Assembly (NCBI GenBank): GCA_947493585.1
Contig: CANLRI010000001.1
Span: forward strand, 1,984,001-2,048,000
Origin: an uncultured Planococcus sp.
Lineage (GTDB): Bacteria; Bacillota; Bacilli; Bacillales_A; Planococcaceae
Reading direction: 5' to 3'
DNA: 64,000 nucleotides
A model generated the notes under the pieces. The model was not told where the DNA came from, made no database searches, and saw only the letters and a program-made list of their open reading frames with translations. The first letter of the stretch is position 1; every line of letters begins with the position of its first letter. This document shows, piece by piece, positions 8,344 through 19,005 of this stretch. The position numbers were made by a program, and so were the translations under genes.

Positions 8344-9207
8344 ATGCTGAGTTGTTGGGTGATCTATAACGGAAGCCTCGTTTCCGATAAATTTCAAGAC
8401 CAAGCACAATTGATGGCCGAAGCTGCCGAGCGCCAAGGCATCCAAGTATCAATCAAAAAAAACTACGAAATCCAGATGTCACTTTTAGAACCGCAGGAGT
8501 TCCCGGATTTTGCCGTATTGCTCGATAAAGACATCTTGCTCGGCTATTTCCTTAAAAGCCGAGGCGTTCCAGTCTATAACGATCCGGCCATCATCGACCT
8601 GTGTGACAATAAAGCGACGCAATATATTCGTCTGGCGGAACAAAACATTCCGATGCCGAAAACGATCGTCGCCCCGAAAGTGTACCCGAACTTCACGATC
8701 CAAGGTTCCGGCTATTACGAAGGCGTCTTGAGAACGCTCGGCTTGCCGATGATCATCAAGGAAGGCCACGGATCGTTCGGCATGAAAGTGTATTTGATTG
8801 AAACAGAAGATCAGTTTTATGAGAAAGTCGAAAGCCTGTCCGGTGTCGATTACGTGTTCCAGGAATTCATCGCCGGAAGCCGCGGGCGCGATATCCGCGT
8901 CAATATCATCGGAGGAAAAATCGTCGCCGCGATGAAACGCCAGTCCGATACCGATTTCCGCGCGAATATTACAAACGGCGGCCGCGCATTTCCGGTTGAA
9001 CTGACGCCTGAGCAACAACAGCTTGCTTTGGAGGCGGCTGAAGCTGTCGGTGCGGTATTTGCCGGCGTCGACTTATTATACGGTCCTAATGACCAGCCAC
9101 TTGTCTGTGAAGTGAATGCCGCTGCGCATATTCGCAATATCCTCAATGTGACCGGCGTCAATGTTGGGGATGCGATGATCCGCTATATCCAGGAGGATTT
9201 GGCGTGA
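8344..9207 (+). CDS. RimK-type ATP-grasp ligase
   Basis: 287 residues. The order of motifs fits the RimK/LysX branch of ATP-grasp enzymes: a pre-ATP-grasp domain (1-95), an ATP-binding lysine in PMIIKEGHGSFGMKV (about 138-152), QEFI and RDIRVNIIGGKIVAAMKR in the middle, and the metal-binding C-terminus VCEVNAAAHIRNI (about 256-268). Such enzymes join an amino acid, often glutamate, to a carboxylate through an acyl phosphate. The ATG at 8344 is preferred over 8338 because AGGTGG ends 7 bases upstream of it. It overlaps the next gene by GTGA, so the two form an operon. The substrate cannot be told; the folC and valS neighbours are not proof of a folate or tRNA role. Confidence 0.85.
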   Translation: MLSCWVIYNGSLVSDKFQDQAQLMAEAAERQGIQVSIKKNYEIQMSLLEPQEFPDFAVLLDKDILLGYFLKSRGVPVYNDPAIIDLCDNKATQYIRLAEQNIPMPKTIVAPKVYPNFTIQGSGYYEGVLRTLGLPMIIKEGHGSFGMKVYLIETEDQFYEKVESLSGVDYVFQEFIAGSRGRDIRVNIIGGKIVAAMKRQSDTDFRANITNGGRAFPVELTPEQQQLALEAAEAVGAVFAGVDLLYGPNDQPLVCEVNAAAHIRNILNVTGVNVGDAMIRYIQEDLA

Positions 9208-9998
9208 TTGTTTTGTATGAAGCAGTCGCTGCCCAGCACAATCAAGGATTTATCGATGAATTAAAGCGCTTTTATTCGATTGAGTTGCTTACCTGGGATG
9301 ACTGGAGCGATGCGGGGCTCGAAGATTTGTTGCCGCGCGTCAAGGGACAGTCCGTCTTTTTACGTGTCCGCCAGCCGCATGCCGCCCGCTTTTTAGAAGA
9401 TCATGGCGTACGTCTCATCAACCGTGCTGAAGTGAACCGCATCGCCAACGACAAATGGCAAAGCTATCAATTATTCCAACTGCTCGGTGTGCCGGTGATT
9501 CCGACGCAAAAAACGCCGCTCGCTCTCCCGCATATCGCCAAAACCGCAAACGGCCACGGCGGTTCGGAAGTGTGGCTCGTTGAATCATCAGAAGATGTGC
9601 CGGTCAGTGAATCGACGGTTCTCTATCAACCCGTCATCCCGCATACCGCCGATGTGCGGGCATATGTCATCGGTAAACAGATCGTTGGCGCAGTTAAACG
9701 CAGCGCCACTGATTCATACAAAGCGAATTATTCGCTCGGTGCTTCCGTTGAACGCTTCGAGCTAACGGCCACACAGCGAAACGACATCGAAAAAATCGCC
9801 AAAACCTTGAAGAGCGATTATATCGGCATCGATTTTTTGCTATTGGAAGATGGCCGCCATGTGTTCAACGAAATCGAAGACCCCGTCGGCGCCCGCTCTT
9901 TTTATCAAACACACGATGATAATATTGCCGAGCTCTTGGCCAGGCATTTCACGAAACTGGAACAAAACTATCCGTTCAGTGACAACGACCGGAACTAA
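9204..9998 (+). CDS. Second, divergent ATP-grasp protein
   Basis: 264 residues, GTG start overlapping the stop of the previous gene. ATP-grasp traits: HIAKTANGHGGSEVWLVES (ATP-binding K and glycine loop, about 109-127), ADVRAYVIGKQIVGAVKR and IGIDFLLLEDGRHVFNEIED (about 208-227). Where RimK-type ligases have E-x-N for the second metal, this protein reads N-E-I-E-D, so the usual Asn ligand is replaced by Glu. That may mean altered metal geometry, a different reaction, or a partner subunit of the first protein. The two proteins share fold but little direct sequence. Confidence 0.8.
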   Translation: MIVLYEAVAAQHNQGFIDELKRFYSIELLTWDDWSDAGLEDLLPRVKGQSVFLRVRQPHAARFLEDHGVRLINRAEVNRIANDKWQSYQLFQLLGVPVIPTQKTPLALPHIAKTANGHGGSEVWLVESSEDVPVSESTVLYQPVIPHTADVRAYVIGKQIVGAVKRSATDSYKANYSLGASVERFELTATQRNDIEKIAKTLKSDYIGIDFLLLEDGRHVFNEIEDPVGARSFYQTHDDNIAELLARHFTKLEQNYPFSDNDRN

Positions 9999-10033
9999 AA
10001 AAAGCGATTCCCTCGATGGGGAATCGCTTTTTC
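9997..10033. terminator. Bidirectional terminator between ATP-grasp operon and valS
   Basis: Perfect 12 bp stem AAAGCGATTCCC / GGGAATCGCTTT (10001-10030) with A-run on one side and T-run on the other. It serves the convergent plus-strand operon and valS. Confidence 0.9.
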
Positions 10034-10036
10034 CTA

Positions 10037-12670
10037 TTACAGGTTCTTCAATTCTTCCATGCGTTTTTCAACGGTTGCGTGCTTCTCGAGGTAATCCGCT
10101 TCTTTCTTGCGTTCCTCTGCCACTACCGATTCTGGTGCTTTCGACACGAAGCGTTCGTTCGACAATTTGCCTTGAACGAGCTTGACTTCTTTCGCCCATT
10201 TGTCGAGTTCTTTTTGCAGGCGTTTCAGCTCTTCTTCGATATCGATCAAGCCTTCAAGCGGCATGAACAATTCCGCTCCGGATACGACTGCTGACATCGA
10301 TTTCTCTGGTGCTTCGATGTTGTGGCCGATCGTCAAAGTTTCCGGGTTGCAGAAACGCTCGATGTACGCTGCGTTTTCTTCGAGCACCGACAACGTCGTC
10401 TCGTCTTTCGCGCTGATCGTCATCGGCACTTTCTTGCTCATTGGCGTCTGGACTTCCGCACGGATCGTGCGGACCGAACGGATAACGTCCATTAATAACT
10501 TCATGCTATCCGCTTTTTTCACATCACTCAGTGCCGGGTCGGCTGTCGGCCAAGCAGCAATCGTGATCGATTCGCCTTCGGTCGGCAAGTTCTGCCAAAT
10601 TTCTTCCGTGATGAACGGCATGAATGGGTGCAGCAAGCGCATCGTGTTATCGAGTACGTATGCGAGCACGGAACGCGTCATCGCTTTCGCCTGTTCGTCT
10701 TCACCGTACAATGGCAATTTCGCCATTTCGATGTACCAGTCACAGAAATCATCCCAGATGAAGTTATAAAGCAAGCGGCCGACTTCCCCGAACTCGTAGC
10801 GTTCCGCAAGGTCAGTAACTTGTTCAATCGTTTCGTTGAGACGTGTCAAGATCCATGTGTCCGCTACGGATTTCTCGCCGGACAAATCGATGTCTTTGTG
10901 TTCCATGCCTTCCATGTTCATCATCGCAAAGCGCGAGGCATTCCAGATTTTATTGGCAAAGTTCCATACCGACTCGACTTTGTCGTTCGAGTAGCGCAAG
11001 TCTTGTCCTGGAGATGATGCCGTCGCGAGGAAGTAACGCAAGGAATCCGCGCCGTATTCTTCGATAACGTCCATCGGATCGACGCCGTTGCCGAGTGATT
11101 TCGACATTTTACGGCCTTCCGCATCCCGTACGAGGCCATGGATGAGCACGTCTTTGAACGGTTTTTCGCCAGTGAATTCAAGCGCCTGGAAAATCATGCG
11201 CGATACCCAGAAATTGATGATGTCATAGCCCGTCACGAGTGCATCGGTCGGGTAATAACGGCTCAATTCATCGTTTTCTTCTGGCCAGCCGAGTGTCGAG
11301 AATGGCCATAGGGCGGATGAGAACCACGTATCGAGTACATCTTCATCTTGCGTCCAGTTTTCCGCATCAGCCGGTGCTTCATGTCCGACATAGATTTCGC
11401 CGGTTTCGTTATGGTACCAAGCCGGGATCTGATGTCCCCACCACAATTGGCGCGAGATGCACCAATCGCGGATGTTTTCCATCCAGTGCAAATAGGTTTT
11501 TTCGAAACGGTCCGGCACGAAATTGACACCGTCTTCGCTCTTCTGGCTGTCGACCGCTTTTTTGGCAAGTGGCTGCATGTCCACGAACCATTGCGTCGAC
11601 AAATACGGTTCTACGACCGCACCGCTGCGCTCAGAATGCCCGACCGAGTGAAGATGCTCTTCAATTTTAAACAGTACGTCCATATCTTGCAGATCTTTAA
11701 TGATTGCTTTGCGGCATTCGAAGCGGTCCATGCCTTCGTATTTGCCGGCATTTTCGTTCATTGAGCCGTCTTCGTGCATGATGAGGACGCGCTCTAAATT
11801 GTGGCGATTGCCGATCTCAAAGTCGTTCGGGTCATGCGCAGGCGTGATCTTAACCGCGCCGCTTCCGAATTCGCGATCTACGTAATCGTCGGCAACGATT
11901 TCAATTTCACGGCCGATGATTGGCAAGATGACTTTTTTGCCGATCAAATGCTGATAGCGTTCATCTCTCGGGTGAACGGCTACTGCCGTATCGCCGAGCA
12001 TCGTCTCCGGGCGAGTCGTCGCGATTTCGATATGGCCAGAACCATCAGCAAGCGGATAGCGCATATGATAGAACGCGCCTTGTACGTCTTTGTAGATAAC
12101 TTCGATATCCGAGATCGCCGTTTTAGTGGCAGGGTCCCAGTTGATGATGTATTTGCCGCGGTAAATCAATTTCTTCTCGTATAATTTGACGAATACTTCG
12201 CGCACCGCTTTTGACAAGCCTTCATCCAACGTGAAACGCTCACGTGAATAGTCGAGTCCTAAGCCTAGTTTCGACCATTGCTGGCGGATATGGCCTGCGT
12301 ATTCTTCTTTCCATTTCCACGACTCTTCAAGGAACGCTTCGCGGCCCATATCGTGGCGTGAACGGCCTTCTTCTTTCAGCTTGCCTTCGACTTTCGCCTG
12401 TGTCGCGATGCCGGCATGGTCCATCCCAGGAAGCCACAAGGCGTCGTAGCCTTGCATACGCTTCATGCGCGTCATGATGTCCTGCAAGGTCGTATCCCAA
12501 GCATGCCCCAAGTGAAGCTTACCCGTTACGTTCGGCGGCGGGATGACGATCGTATATGGCGTCTTGCCGCTTTCCGGTTTCGCTTCGAAGAATTTATTGT
12601 CCACCCACCAGTCGTAACGCCCTTGTTCGATTGCTTGCGGTTCGTATTTCGTTGATAATTGCTTGCTCAT
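10037..12670 (-). CDS. valS: Valyl-tRNA synthetase
   Basis: 877 residues, full length for the family. Class I synthetase charging tRNA-Val. The HIGH-type motif HLGH is at 53-56 within [13 protein letters not shown], and the KMSKS motif is in [14 protein letters not shown] (about 525). The insert/editing domain lies between them, and the C-terminal coiled-coil tRNA arm (about 810-877, [14 protein letters not shown]) is intact. ATG with Shine-Dalgarno GAGGAGG upstream. Expression is expected to be controlled by the T-box leader immediately upstream. Confidence 0.98.
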   Translation of the reverse strand: MSKQLSTKYEPQAIEQGRYDWWVDNKFFEAKPESGKTPYTIVIPPPNVTGKLHLGHAWDTTLQDIMTRMKRMQGYDALWLPGMDHAGIATQAKVEGKLKEEGRSRHDMGREAFLEESWKWKEEYAGHIRQQWSKLGLGLDYSRERFTLDEGLSKAVREVFVKLYEKKLIYRGKYIINWDPATKTAISDIEVIYKDVQGAFYHMRYPLADGSGHIEIATTRPETMLGDTAVAVHPRDERYQHLIGKKVILPIIGREIEIVADDYVDREFGSGAVKITPAHDPNDFEIGNRHNLERVLIMHEDGSMNENAGKYEGMDRFECRKAIIKDLQDMDVLFKIEEHLHSVGHSERSGAVVEPYLSTQWFVDMQPLAKKAVDSQKSEDGVNFVPDRFEKTYLHWMENIRDWCISRQLWWGHQIPAWYHNETGEIYVGHEAPADAENWTQDEDVLDTWFSSALWPFSTLGWPEENDELSRYYPTDALVTGYDIINFWVSRMIFQALEFTGEKPFKDVLIHGLVRDAEGRKMSKSLGNGVDPMDVIEEYGADSLRYFLATASSPGQDLRYSNDKVESVWNFANKIWNASRFAMMNMEGMEHKDIDLSGEKSVADTWILTRLNETIEQVTDLAERYEFGEVGRLLYNFIWDDFCDWYIEMAKLPLYGEDEQAKAMTRSVLAYVLDNTMRLLHPFMPFITEEIWQNLPTEGESITIAAWPTADPALSDVKKADSMKLLMDVIRSVRTIRAEVQTPMSKKVPMTISAKDETTLSVLEENAAYIERFCNPETLTIGHNIEAPEKSMSAVVSGAELFMPLEGLIDIEEELKRLQKELDKWAKEVKLVQGKLSNERFVSKAPESVVAEERKKEADYLEKHATVEKRMEELKNL

Positions 12671-12732
12671 CCAAATTCCTCCTCTTGGCCAAAAAATCGG
12701 CTCGTTTTACTGTCGAACTTGAAAATGAATAC

Positions 12733-12975
12733 AAAAAAACTCCTGTCGTCTCGTAAAGGACGAAGGAGTTTTTCGCGGTACCACCTTTATACACAGGCAA
12801 AATTCGCCTGGCTCTCAAGTTCGATAACGGATTCGCATCCGGTTCCCGCTACTCATTTCACGGCAACTGCTCCAAGGTGACATTCAAATGCGGTCCATGA
12901 AAGCCTCTCACCACTCGGCTTCCTCTCTGAAATGTACCGGACACTTTACTATCCTCATCAACGCATCAATATCCT
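12733..12975 (-). promoter_or_regulatory. T-box riboswitch (tRNA-Val) upstream of valS
   Basis: The conserved T-box GGTGGTACCGCG (minus strand; plus 12774-12785) stands before a strong terminator hairpin (12735-12773, stem AAAAACTCCT/AGGAGTTTTT). Upstream is a specifier region GAATGTCACCTTGGAG in which GTC (plus 12879-12881) is a valine codon in the usual position before ACC. Uncharged tRNA-Val should pair with it and stabilise the antiterminator. Confidence 0.93.
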
Positions 12976-12984
12976 GTTAAGCTT

Positions 12985-13014
12985 ATTGTACTCAATAGCC
13001 TGATTTAGCGTCAA
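12985..13014 (-). promoter_or_regulatory. SigA-type promoter for the valS T-box transcript
   Basis: Minus strand TTGACG - 18 bp - TACAAT, just upstream of the T-box stem I. Its -35 and spacer lie inside the last codons of the AbrB-family gene. Confidence 0.7.
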
Positions 13015-14059
13015 GCTTTTTCACGTAGTAAGACACGAGCGGCGCCGCAACAAGCAAGATGAAGAATAACCGGAATAGATGGAAGCTCGTGACAAGCGGC
13101 ACATCTGCCCCTGCTTCAAGTGCCGTAATCGTCATCTCCGCCATGCCACCAGGAGCTGCACTCAAGAAAAAGTCGAGAAATAGATAATCCGGCAATAACA
13201 ATTCCAGCCCGTAGGCAAGACCCGCCGAAAACGCGATGAGCAGGATGGTATTGAGGAATACCGCCCCCGCGATCCGGCCATCCAAGGAATCGCCAAGCTT
13301 TTCCATCGACAAGCCTAGATGCGTCCCAATCAACACTTGCGCGATGATGATGACCAGGTTCGGCAGGTCGACCAAATCGCTGCCGGTCAAAGTCTGGACG
13401 ACCGCCATCGCAAGAACCGGCGCCATCAATTCACGCGCTGGAAAAGAAATGCGCTTCATGATCCAGTACAAGACGTAGCCGAAGACCAGCGCGATGCCGA
13501 ATGCATACGGCGAGAACCGGAAGGCCATCTCTGGGATGTCACCAGGCGCACGGCCCGATAAGAGTCCTGCTGCGAGCGGCACGGTGAAGACGATGAGCAG
13601 GATGCGAAAAGTCTGCATGACCGACACGATCGTTACATTAGCGGATTTCACTTCTTCAGAAATGAGCACCATCTGCGACAAGCCGCCCGGCATCGAGCCC
13701 AGCAAGGCTGTCGACATCGTCACGCGCGTCATGCGTTGGAACAACAAGCCGAGCCCTAAGGAAAACATGACGACCGCGATCGTCATGATGAACATATACG
13801 GCAAATCTGCCGCCATCAACAATACCGACTCCTGCGTAAAGGCTGCTCCGATCTGGACACCGAGCAGCAATAGCCCGAGCGTCCGGAACACTTTCGGCCA
13901 GTGGAACTTCATATCGGTCACTTGACGCAAGATAAGAAAAGCCGCCATCGGGCCCAACAGCCACGGCAGAAACAAGCCGGTCAAGCTAAACAAAAAGCCA
14001 GCGCCAAGCGCGATGGCCAAAGTTATAAGAAAACGTTTCAATGCGTTACCAACTTTCAC
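12992..14059 (-). CDS. AbrB-family (Gneg_AbrB_dup) membrane protein
   Basis: 355 residues with roughly ten membrane helices arranged as two repeats, each holding a LLGSMPGG / SAAPGGMAEM-type motif (LGSMPGGLSQMV about 120-131; SAAPGGMAEMTI about 310-321). This is the integral membrane family often mislabelled as AbrB regulators or ammonia monooxygenase; it is thought to be a permease, with unknown substrate. The start is GTG with only a weak Shine-Dalgarno; the ACTAAT ... ATTAGT inverted repeat just upstream might be an operator. It occupies the hemL-valS gap where B. subtilis has spoVID and ysxE. Confidence 0.8.
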   Translation of the reverse strand: MKVGNALKRFLITLAIALGAGFLFSLTGLFLPWLLGPMAAFLILRQVTDMKFHWPKVFRTLGLLLLGVQIGAAFTQESVLLMAADLPYMFIMTIAVVMFSLGLGLLFQRMTRVTMSTALLGSMPGGLSQMVLISEEVKSANVTIVSVMQTFRILLIVFTVPLAAGLLSGRAPGDIPEMAFRFSPYAFGIALVFGYVLYWIMKRISFPARELMAPVLAMAVVQTLTGSDLVDLPNLVIIIAQVLIGTHLGLSMEKLGDSLDGRIAGAVFLNTILLIAFSAGLAYGLELLLPDYLFLDFFLSAAPGGMAEMTITALEAGADVPLVTSFHLFRLFFILLVAAPLVSYYVKKLDAKSGY

Positions 14060-14229
14060 TAATTAAAATTACCATTAGTTTTATATTACCAGACTATTAG
14101 ACATAAAATGAACTTCACCTACAAATCGATCCCTCGACTAATAAGTTTTGTCATCCTTATGGCAAATATAATCCCCTTTCTTCAGCTGTACTGATCATAG
14201 AAGAAACGAGCACAAAATTAATTTATGAA

Positions 14230-14275
14230 AAAACCGCCCTTAAAAGCCAGTCGTTCTGGCCTTCAAGGACGGTTT
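14230..14275 (-). terminator. Terminator of the haem operon
   Basis: Imperfect hairpin AAAAACCGTCCTTGAAGGCC ... GGCTTTTAAGGGCGGTTTTTT on the minus strand, just after the hemL stop. The remaining bases to 14059 hold no gene I can see. Confidence 0.85.
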
Positions 14276-14282
14276 TTCTAAT

Positions 14283-15569
14283 TTATTTCGCTAGTTTTGC
14301 AAACACATTATGGAATGCTTGAACTGTGCGTTCGATATGTTCAGGTGTATGGGCAGTCGAAAGGAACATGCCTTCAAACTGGGATGGTGGCAAATAAATG
14401 CCTTCTTCCGCCATTAAACGATAGTACTCCGCAAACAATTCCAGGTCAGAACTCGAAGCCGTCTCGAAGTTCGTCACTTCCTCATTCGTGAAGAAGAAGC
14501 CGATCATCGAGCCTGCACGGTTTACTGTGTGCGGGATATTGTATTTTTCCGCCGCTTCGCGGAAACCTTTTTCGAGCTGGTCACCACGTTCGACGAATGT
14601 TTCGTAGCTTGCTTCGTTCAAACGCGACAATGTCTCAAAGCCTGCACGCATCGCGAGCGGGTTTCCGGACAACGTGCCCGCTTGGTAGATCGAGCCGCTC
14701 GGTGCGACTTGCTCCATGATTTCACGCTTGCCGCCGAATGCGCCGACAGGCAATCCGCCGCCGATGACTTTGCCGAGGCAGGTCATGTCCGGCGTGACGC
14801 TGTAATGGCCTTGTGCACAATTATAGCCGACGCGGAAGCCTGTCATGACTTCATCAAAGATCAAGACCGTGCCGTTTTCATGCGTTAGGTTGCGCAGCTC
14901 TTGAAGGAATCCTTCAGCTGGCGGGACGACGCCCATATTGCCGGCAACCGGCTCGACGATCACAGCCGCCAAGTCATCGCCGAATTCCTGGAACGCCAAA
15001 CGAACGCTTTCCAAATCGTTGTATGGAACGGTGATCGTATTTTTCGCGACCGATTCCGGAACGCCTGGTGAGTCCGGCAAACCAAGTGTCGCAACACCGG
15101 ATCCTGCTTTGATCAACAAGCTATCGCCGTGCCCGTGGTAGCAGCCTTCAAATTTCAAAATTTTGTTGCGTCCGGTATAGCCGCGCGCCACGCGTAATGC
15201 GCTCATCGTCGCTTCTGTTCCAGACGATACCATACGGACCATTTCAATTGACGGCACGCGCTCTTGTACGAGTTTTGCCATATCGTTTTCAAGGGTCGTC
15301 GGTGTGCCAAATGAAGTGCCAAGTGTTGCCTGCTCCTGGATGGCTTTTACGACTTCAGGATGGGCATGGCCCAAAATCAGCGGGCCCCAAGACAAGACGT
15401 AATCGATATACGTGTTGCCGTCGACGTCCGTAATGGTCGCGCCGTTTCCGGATTGCATGAAAATCGGATTCATATTGACCGATTTGAATGCACGTACCGG
15501 GCTGTTGACGCCGCCTGGCATCAATGTCTTCGCTTCTTCGAATGCTTGTTTAGAGTGTTCGTAACCCAT
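14283..15569 (-). CDS. hemL: Glutamate-1-semialdehyde 2,1-aminomutase
   Basis: 428 residues. PLP enzyme converting glutamate-1-semialdehyde to 5-aminolevulinate, the last step of the C5 route to ALA. The PLP lysine is in [17 protein letters not shown] (about 267), and [10 protein letters not shown] (about 244) supplies the cofactor aspartate. ATG with GGAGGGG upstream; one base separates it from hemB, so it is the last gene of the hemAXCDBL operon. Confidence 0.97.
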   Translation of the reverse strand: MGYEHSKQAFEEAKTLMPGGVNSPVRAFKSVNMNPIFMQSGNGATITDVDGNTYIDYVLSWGPLILGHAHPEVVKAIQEQATLGTSFGTPTTLENDMAKLVQERVPSIEMVRMVSSGTEATMSALRVARGYTGRNKILKFEGCYHGHGDSLLIKAGSGVATLGLPDSPGVPESVAKNTITVPYNDLESVRLAFQEFGDDLAAVIVEPVAGNMGVVPPAEGFLQELRNLTHENGTVLIFDEVMTGFRVGYNCAQGHYSVTPDMTCLGKVIGGGLPVGAFGGKREIMEQVAPSGSIYQAGTLSGNPLAMRAGFETLSRLNEASYETFVERGDQLEKGFREAAEKYNIPHTVNRAGSMIGFFFTNEEVTNFETASSSDLELFAEYYRLMAEEGIYLPPSQFEGMFLSTAHTPEHIERTVQAFHNVFAKLAK

Positions 15570-15570
15570 G

Positions 15571-16551
15571 TTATTTCCCCTCCAGCCAGCGTACCGCGTC
15601 TTTTGCGTGGTACGACATTAGAATGTCTGCGCCCGCACGTTTCATGCTGAGCAAAGTTTCTAGAACGATTTTCTCTTCATCGACCCAGCCGTTTTGCGCA
15701 GCTGCCTTGACCATCGCGTATTCGCCGGACACATTGTATGCGACGATCGGGATATCAAAGTTATCGCGGACTTCGCGGATAATATCAAGATAAGACAAGG
15801 CCGGTTTGACGATCATGAAATCTGCGCCTTCATTGACATCGGACGATGCCTCGCGAAGTGCTTCCATGCGGTTTGCCGGATCCATCTGATAGGTTTTGCG
15901 GTCGCCGAACTGAGGCGTTGAGTGTGCCGCTTCGCGGAACGGGCCGTAGTAAGCAGACGCGTATTTTACGCCGTATGACATGATCGGAATATGGCTGAAT
16001 CCTGCTTCGTCAAGACCGTAGCGAATCGCTGCGACAAATCCGTCCATCATATTTGACGGCGCGATGATGTCAGCCCCAGCTTTTGCTTGAGATACTGCAG
16101 TGCGTGCCAACAAGTCGAGTGACTCGTCGTTCAAGATAACACCGTCTTCGATGACCCCGCAATGGCCATGGTCTGTATATTGGCACAGGCATGTATCGGC
16201 AATAACGACGAGTTCCGGATGGCGCTGTTTGGCAAAGCGGATCGCTTCTTGTGTAATCGCATGGTCGTGGTAAGCTTGCGAGCCGACCGGGTCTTTATCT
16301 TTCGGTACACCGAAAAGGATGACGGACGGAATGCCAAGCTCAACCACTTCATCCAATTCTTCGCCTAGGCGGTCAATCGAGTAATGGTAGACACCTGGCA
16401 TGGATGAAATTTCTTGTTTATAGTTTTCGCCTTCAACAACAAAAATTGGGTAAATGAAATCCTCTTTTTGGATAGAAGTTTCACGGACCATTGCACGGAG
16501 ATTCGCAGAACCGCGCAGACGGCGGTGGCGATCGAATTTCAAGTCTTTCAT
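15571..16551 (-). CDS. hemB: Delta-aminolevulinic acid dehydratase (porphobilinogen synthase)
   Basis: 326 residues. Condenses two ALA to porphobilinogen. Schiff-base lysines appear in [14 protein letters not shown] (about 196) and [12 protein letters not shown] (about 249). The D-T-C-L-C-Q-Y ... G-H-C-G cluster (about 120-132) is the zinc-binding cysteine type. The ATG at 16551 overlaps the hemD stop as ATGA; an in-frame TTG nine bases earlier is less likely because AAGGAAG is better placed for the ATG. Confidence 0.97.
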   Translation of the reverse strand: MKDLKFDRHRRLRGSANLRAMVRETSIQKEDFIYPIFVVEGENYKQEISSMPGVYHYSIDRLGEELDEVVELGIPSVILFGVPKDKDPVGSQAYHDHAITQEAIRFAKQRHPELVVIADTCLCQYTDHGHCGVIEDGVILNDESLDLLARTAVSQAKAGADIIAPSNMMDGFVAAIRYGLDEAGFSHIPIMSYGVKYASAYYGPFREAAHSTPQFGDRKTYQMDPANRMEALREASSDVNEGADFMIVKPALSYLDIIREVRDNFDIPIVAYNVSGEYAMVKAAAQNGWVDEEKIVLETLLSMKRAGADILMSYHAKDAVRWLEGK

Positions 16552-17234
16552 AAATTGCAACTTCCTTTCGCTATTGTCTGGATGATTTCAAGATAGGTAT
16601 ACGTTTCAGGGCGGAAATCGACTTCTCCCCCCGCTTCCATGATCGCTCGTTCAGTAATATGCCCAATCGCTGCGGTCTGGATATTCTCGAAATTTCCACC
16701 CGCATCCGTATAAGCGGAAACCGCTGAAGGGCTGGCGAAAATAATCGTGACATCGGACATCGCAGCGAGTGCTTGTGCATTGTCTTTCTTTTTGACGGTA
16801 TCGTAGACGGTCCATTCATCGATCACAAGCGGCATTGACAGAATGGTGTCTTTCGCGAGAGCCCCCCGGACAAACAAACAGCGTTCCTTGCCGGCGATGT
16901 CCGGAAATTCCTGGACAAAGACATCGGCACTGAACGTTGATGGGATGAAGTCGACCGTATAGCCGTGTTGTTCAAGCATTTCAGCGGTCTTATCGCCGAC
17001 AGCCGCTATTTTTGCAGGGATGTCAGGCCGCAGCTTGCAAAAGGCTTGTGCGCTATTGCGGCTTGTGAAAATCAGCCAGCCGTAACGCCCGAAATCAGGT
17101 GCATCAGTGTTTCTAAGCACCGTTTCGATCAGCGGAAAATATTCCACTTGCGCACCCAATTGCTGCGCCAGCTCTGCCGCTTCTTTCGGGAGCCGGCTGC
17201 CGGTGAAAATGATGACCGGTTTTTTCTTATACAT
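16548..17234 (-). CDS. hemD: Uroporphyrinogen-III synthase
   Basis: 228 residues, short but within range. Closes the tetrapyrrole ring with inversion of ring D. Family conservation is low; recognisable are the IIFTGSR start, the [12 protein letters not shown] segment (about 54-65) and [11 protein letters not shown] (about 164-174). It overlaps the end of hemC by 8 bp and its Shine-Dalgarno is weak, so translation is likely coupled to hemC. Confidence 0.92.
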   Translation of the reverse strand: MYKKKPVIIFTGSRLPKEAAELAQQLGAQVEYFPLIETVLRNTDAPDFGRYGWLIFTSRNSAQAFCKLRPDIPAKIAAVGDKTAEMLEQHGYTVDFIPSTFSADVFVQEFPDIAGKERCLFVRGALAKDTILSMPLVIDEWTVYDTVKKKDNAQALAAMSDVTIIFASPSAVSAYTDAGGNFENIQTAAIGHITERAIMEAGGEVDFRPETYTYLEIIQTIAKGSCNL

Positions 17235-18156
17235 TGCTTTCGGCGATGACGCGCTGGATCAAATCGTATCCGCCTTGTGCACTGATTTTTTCAGCAACGA
17301 CGCGGCCCGCTTCAATCGGGTCTTTGCCAGCAGCTGATTCTTTGTATACTTGGTCAGCTTCAGGAGAAGAAATCAAGCCAGTGAAGGAAACTTCATCACC
17401 GGAAACCGTTGCATATCCTGCAATTGGCACTTGGCAGCTGCCGTTCATGTCTTTTAGGAATTTACGCTCTGCCGTAACGGCCAATTCGGTTTCTTTATCG
17501 TTCACTTTTGCCAGTTCCGCCAAAAGCTCTTCGTCGTCTTCACGGCATTCGATAGCCAATGCGCCTTGGCCGATTGCCGGCAGGCAGTCTTCTGTCGACA
17601 TGAATTCAGTGACGATGTCATCGCCCCAGCCCATGCGCTTCAATCCGGCTGCTGCCAGGATGATGGCATCGAAATCTCCTGCATGAAGCTTCGCAAGGCG
17701 TGTATCGATGTTTCCGCGGATCCACTGGACATCAAGGTCTGGGCGCAGCAAGAGAAGCTGCGAACTCCGGCGTAAGCTGCTTGTGCCGACAACAGCACCG
17801 ACCGGCAAATCCATCAATTTTACGTGATCATTTGCGATAAATGCATCGCGCGGGTCTTCACGTTCTGGGATACAGCCGATGACAAAACCTTCAGGAAGAA
17901 CAGCCGGCATGTCTTTCATGCTGTGGACGGCAAAATCGATTTCCTTGGCATAAAGCGCCTGCTCGATTTCTTTCACGAAAAGCCCTTTGCCTCCCACTTT
18001 CGACAATTGTACATCCAGGATGCGGTCGCCTTTGGTGACGATCTCCTTGATTTCGAATTCAAACGGCGCACCTGCCGCTTTCATTTTCTCGATGAATTGA
18101 TTGGTTTGCGTCAACGCAAGCTTGCTTCTTCTTGACCCTACAATGATTTTTCTCAA
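17227..18156 (-). CDS. hemC: Hydroxymethylbilane synthase (porphobilinogen deaminase)
   Basis: 309 residues. Polymerises four porphobilinogens. The dipyrromethane cofactor cysteine is in [12 protein letters not shown] (about 241), and the catalytic SMKDMP motif and RRSSQL are present. The start codon is TTG, supported by AGGTAGG six bases upstream and by the family N-terminus ([14 protein letters not shown]). Confidence 0.97.
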   Translation of the reverse strand: MRKIIVGSRRSKLALTQTNQFIEKMKAAGAPFEFEIKEIVTKGDRILDVQLSKVGGKGLFVKEIEQALYAKEIDFAVHSMKDMPAVLPEGFVIGCIPEREDPRDAFIANDHVKLMDLPVGAVVGTSSLRRSSQLLLLRPDLDVQWIRGNIDTRLAKLHAGDFDAIILAAAGLKRMGWGDDIVTEFMSTEDCLPAIGQGALAIECREDDEELLAELAKVNDKETELAVTAERKFLKDMNGSCQVPIAGYATVSGDEVSFTGLISSPEADQVYKESAAGKDPIEAGRVVAEKISAQGGYDLIQRVIAESNV

Positions 18157-18174
18157 CTGAATCCTACCTTTCTA

Positions 18175-19005
18175 TTAATACCAAAAATGAAATTCCGATA
18201 AACGGCTGCCGAAAAAGAAATTAAGCAGCAATAACAAAAATGCATACAAATGAGCCCAGGCATAATTCATGCCATTCAAGTTCCCTCGCCGGTGACGCCA
18301 TAGAATAAAGCTATAAACAATCAACAAGATGAACGAACCCACGATTTTCACATCTAAAATGGAGAATTCCTCCAGTGATACGACCGCCCACTGAAAGCCG
18401 AGCACGAGCGAGACAAACAGCATCGGAATCCCGACCAGGATGGAAATGGTCATGCCTTGTTCAGTCTGACCGAGAGACGGCAAGCTGCTCCATTGCTTTG
18501 TCCATTTTTTCTGCTTCAATAGCCTGTACAGCAGCAAGTGAAGCGCGGAAAAGACGAACGACAACGAAAATGCCGCATACGACAGAATGGCGAACGTAAT
18601 GTGGATGAACAACAACTCCGACACCAAAGCTTCCCCGACCGGCGACCGTTCGATCTGGACCGGCGCAAATGTATGGATAACCATAAAGATGAATCCGATG
18701 ATATTGATCAAAAATACCGCAAAGTCGAAGCGGTAAAAAATCCTCAAGACAAGCGATAGCGTAACGAGTAGCCACGCATAAAAATAAATGCCTTCAAACA
18801 AAGTCAGTACCGGGAATCGCTGCGTCTCTACGATATAGAGCACCAGGAACACGGTCTGCAATAACCACACGGCCCCAAGAAGTGACATGGCGATCCGGAT
18901 GGCTTTTTTCGTAGTATATAAATAATCGACAAAATAAAAGACAAGGCTGATAGCATATAGTATAACCATAGCTTCATGCAGCCTTGCCATTGTTATATCA
19001 GCCAT
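18175..19005 (-). CDS. hemX: HemX/CcsA-type membrane protein
   Basis: 276 residues with eight predicted membrane helices, of the cytochrome c assembly (CcsA/HemX) family. In B. subtilis HemX lowers the amount of HemA. ATG at 19005 is chosen for AAGGGG six bases upstream; longer frames start in sequence without a ribosome site. It is second in the haem operon, separated from hemA by a 160 bp spacer with hairpins. Confidence 0.92.
   Translation of the reverse strand: MADITMARLHEAMVILYAISLVFYFVDYLYTTKKAIRIAMSLLGAVWLLQTVFLVLYIVETQRFPVLTLFEGIYFYAWLLVTLSLVLRIFYRFDFAVFLINIIGFIFMVIHTFAPVQIERSPVGEALVSELLFIHITFAILSYAAFSLSFVFSALHLLLYRLLKQKKWTKQWSSLPSLGQTEQGMTISILVGIPMLFVSLVLGFQWAVVSLEEFSILDVKIVGSFILLIVYSFILWRHRRGNLNGMNYAWAHLYAFLLLLLNFFFGSRLSEFHFWY

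Noticed and set aside
8485-9018. A 177-codon minus-strand frame inside the first ATP-grasp gene
   Set aside because: The plus-strand frame has ATP-grasp motifs and a ribosome site; the minus frame has neither.
12659-12880. Short reading frames within the valS T-box leader
   Set aside because: They cover the conserved T-box and terminator; these bases are explained by the riboswitch.
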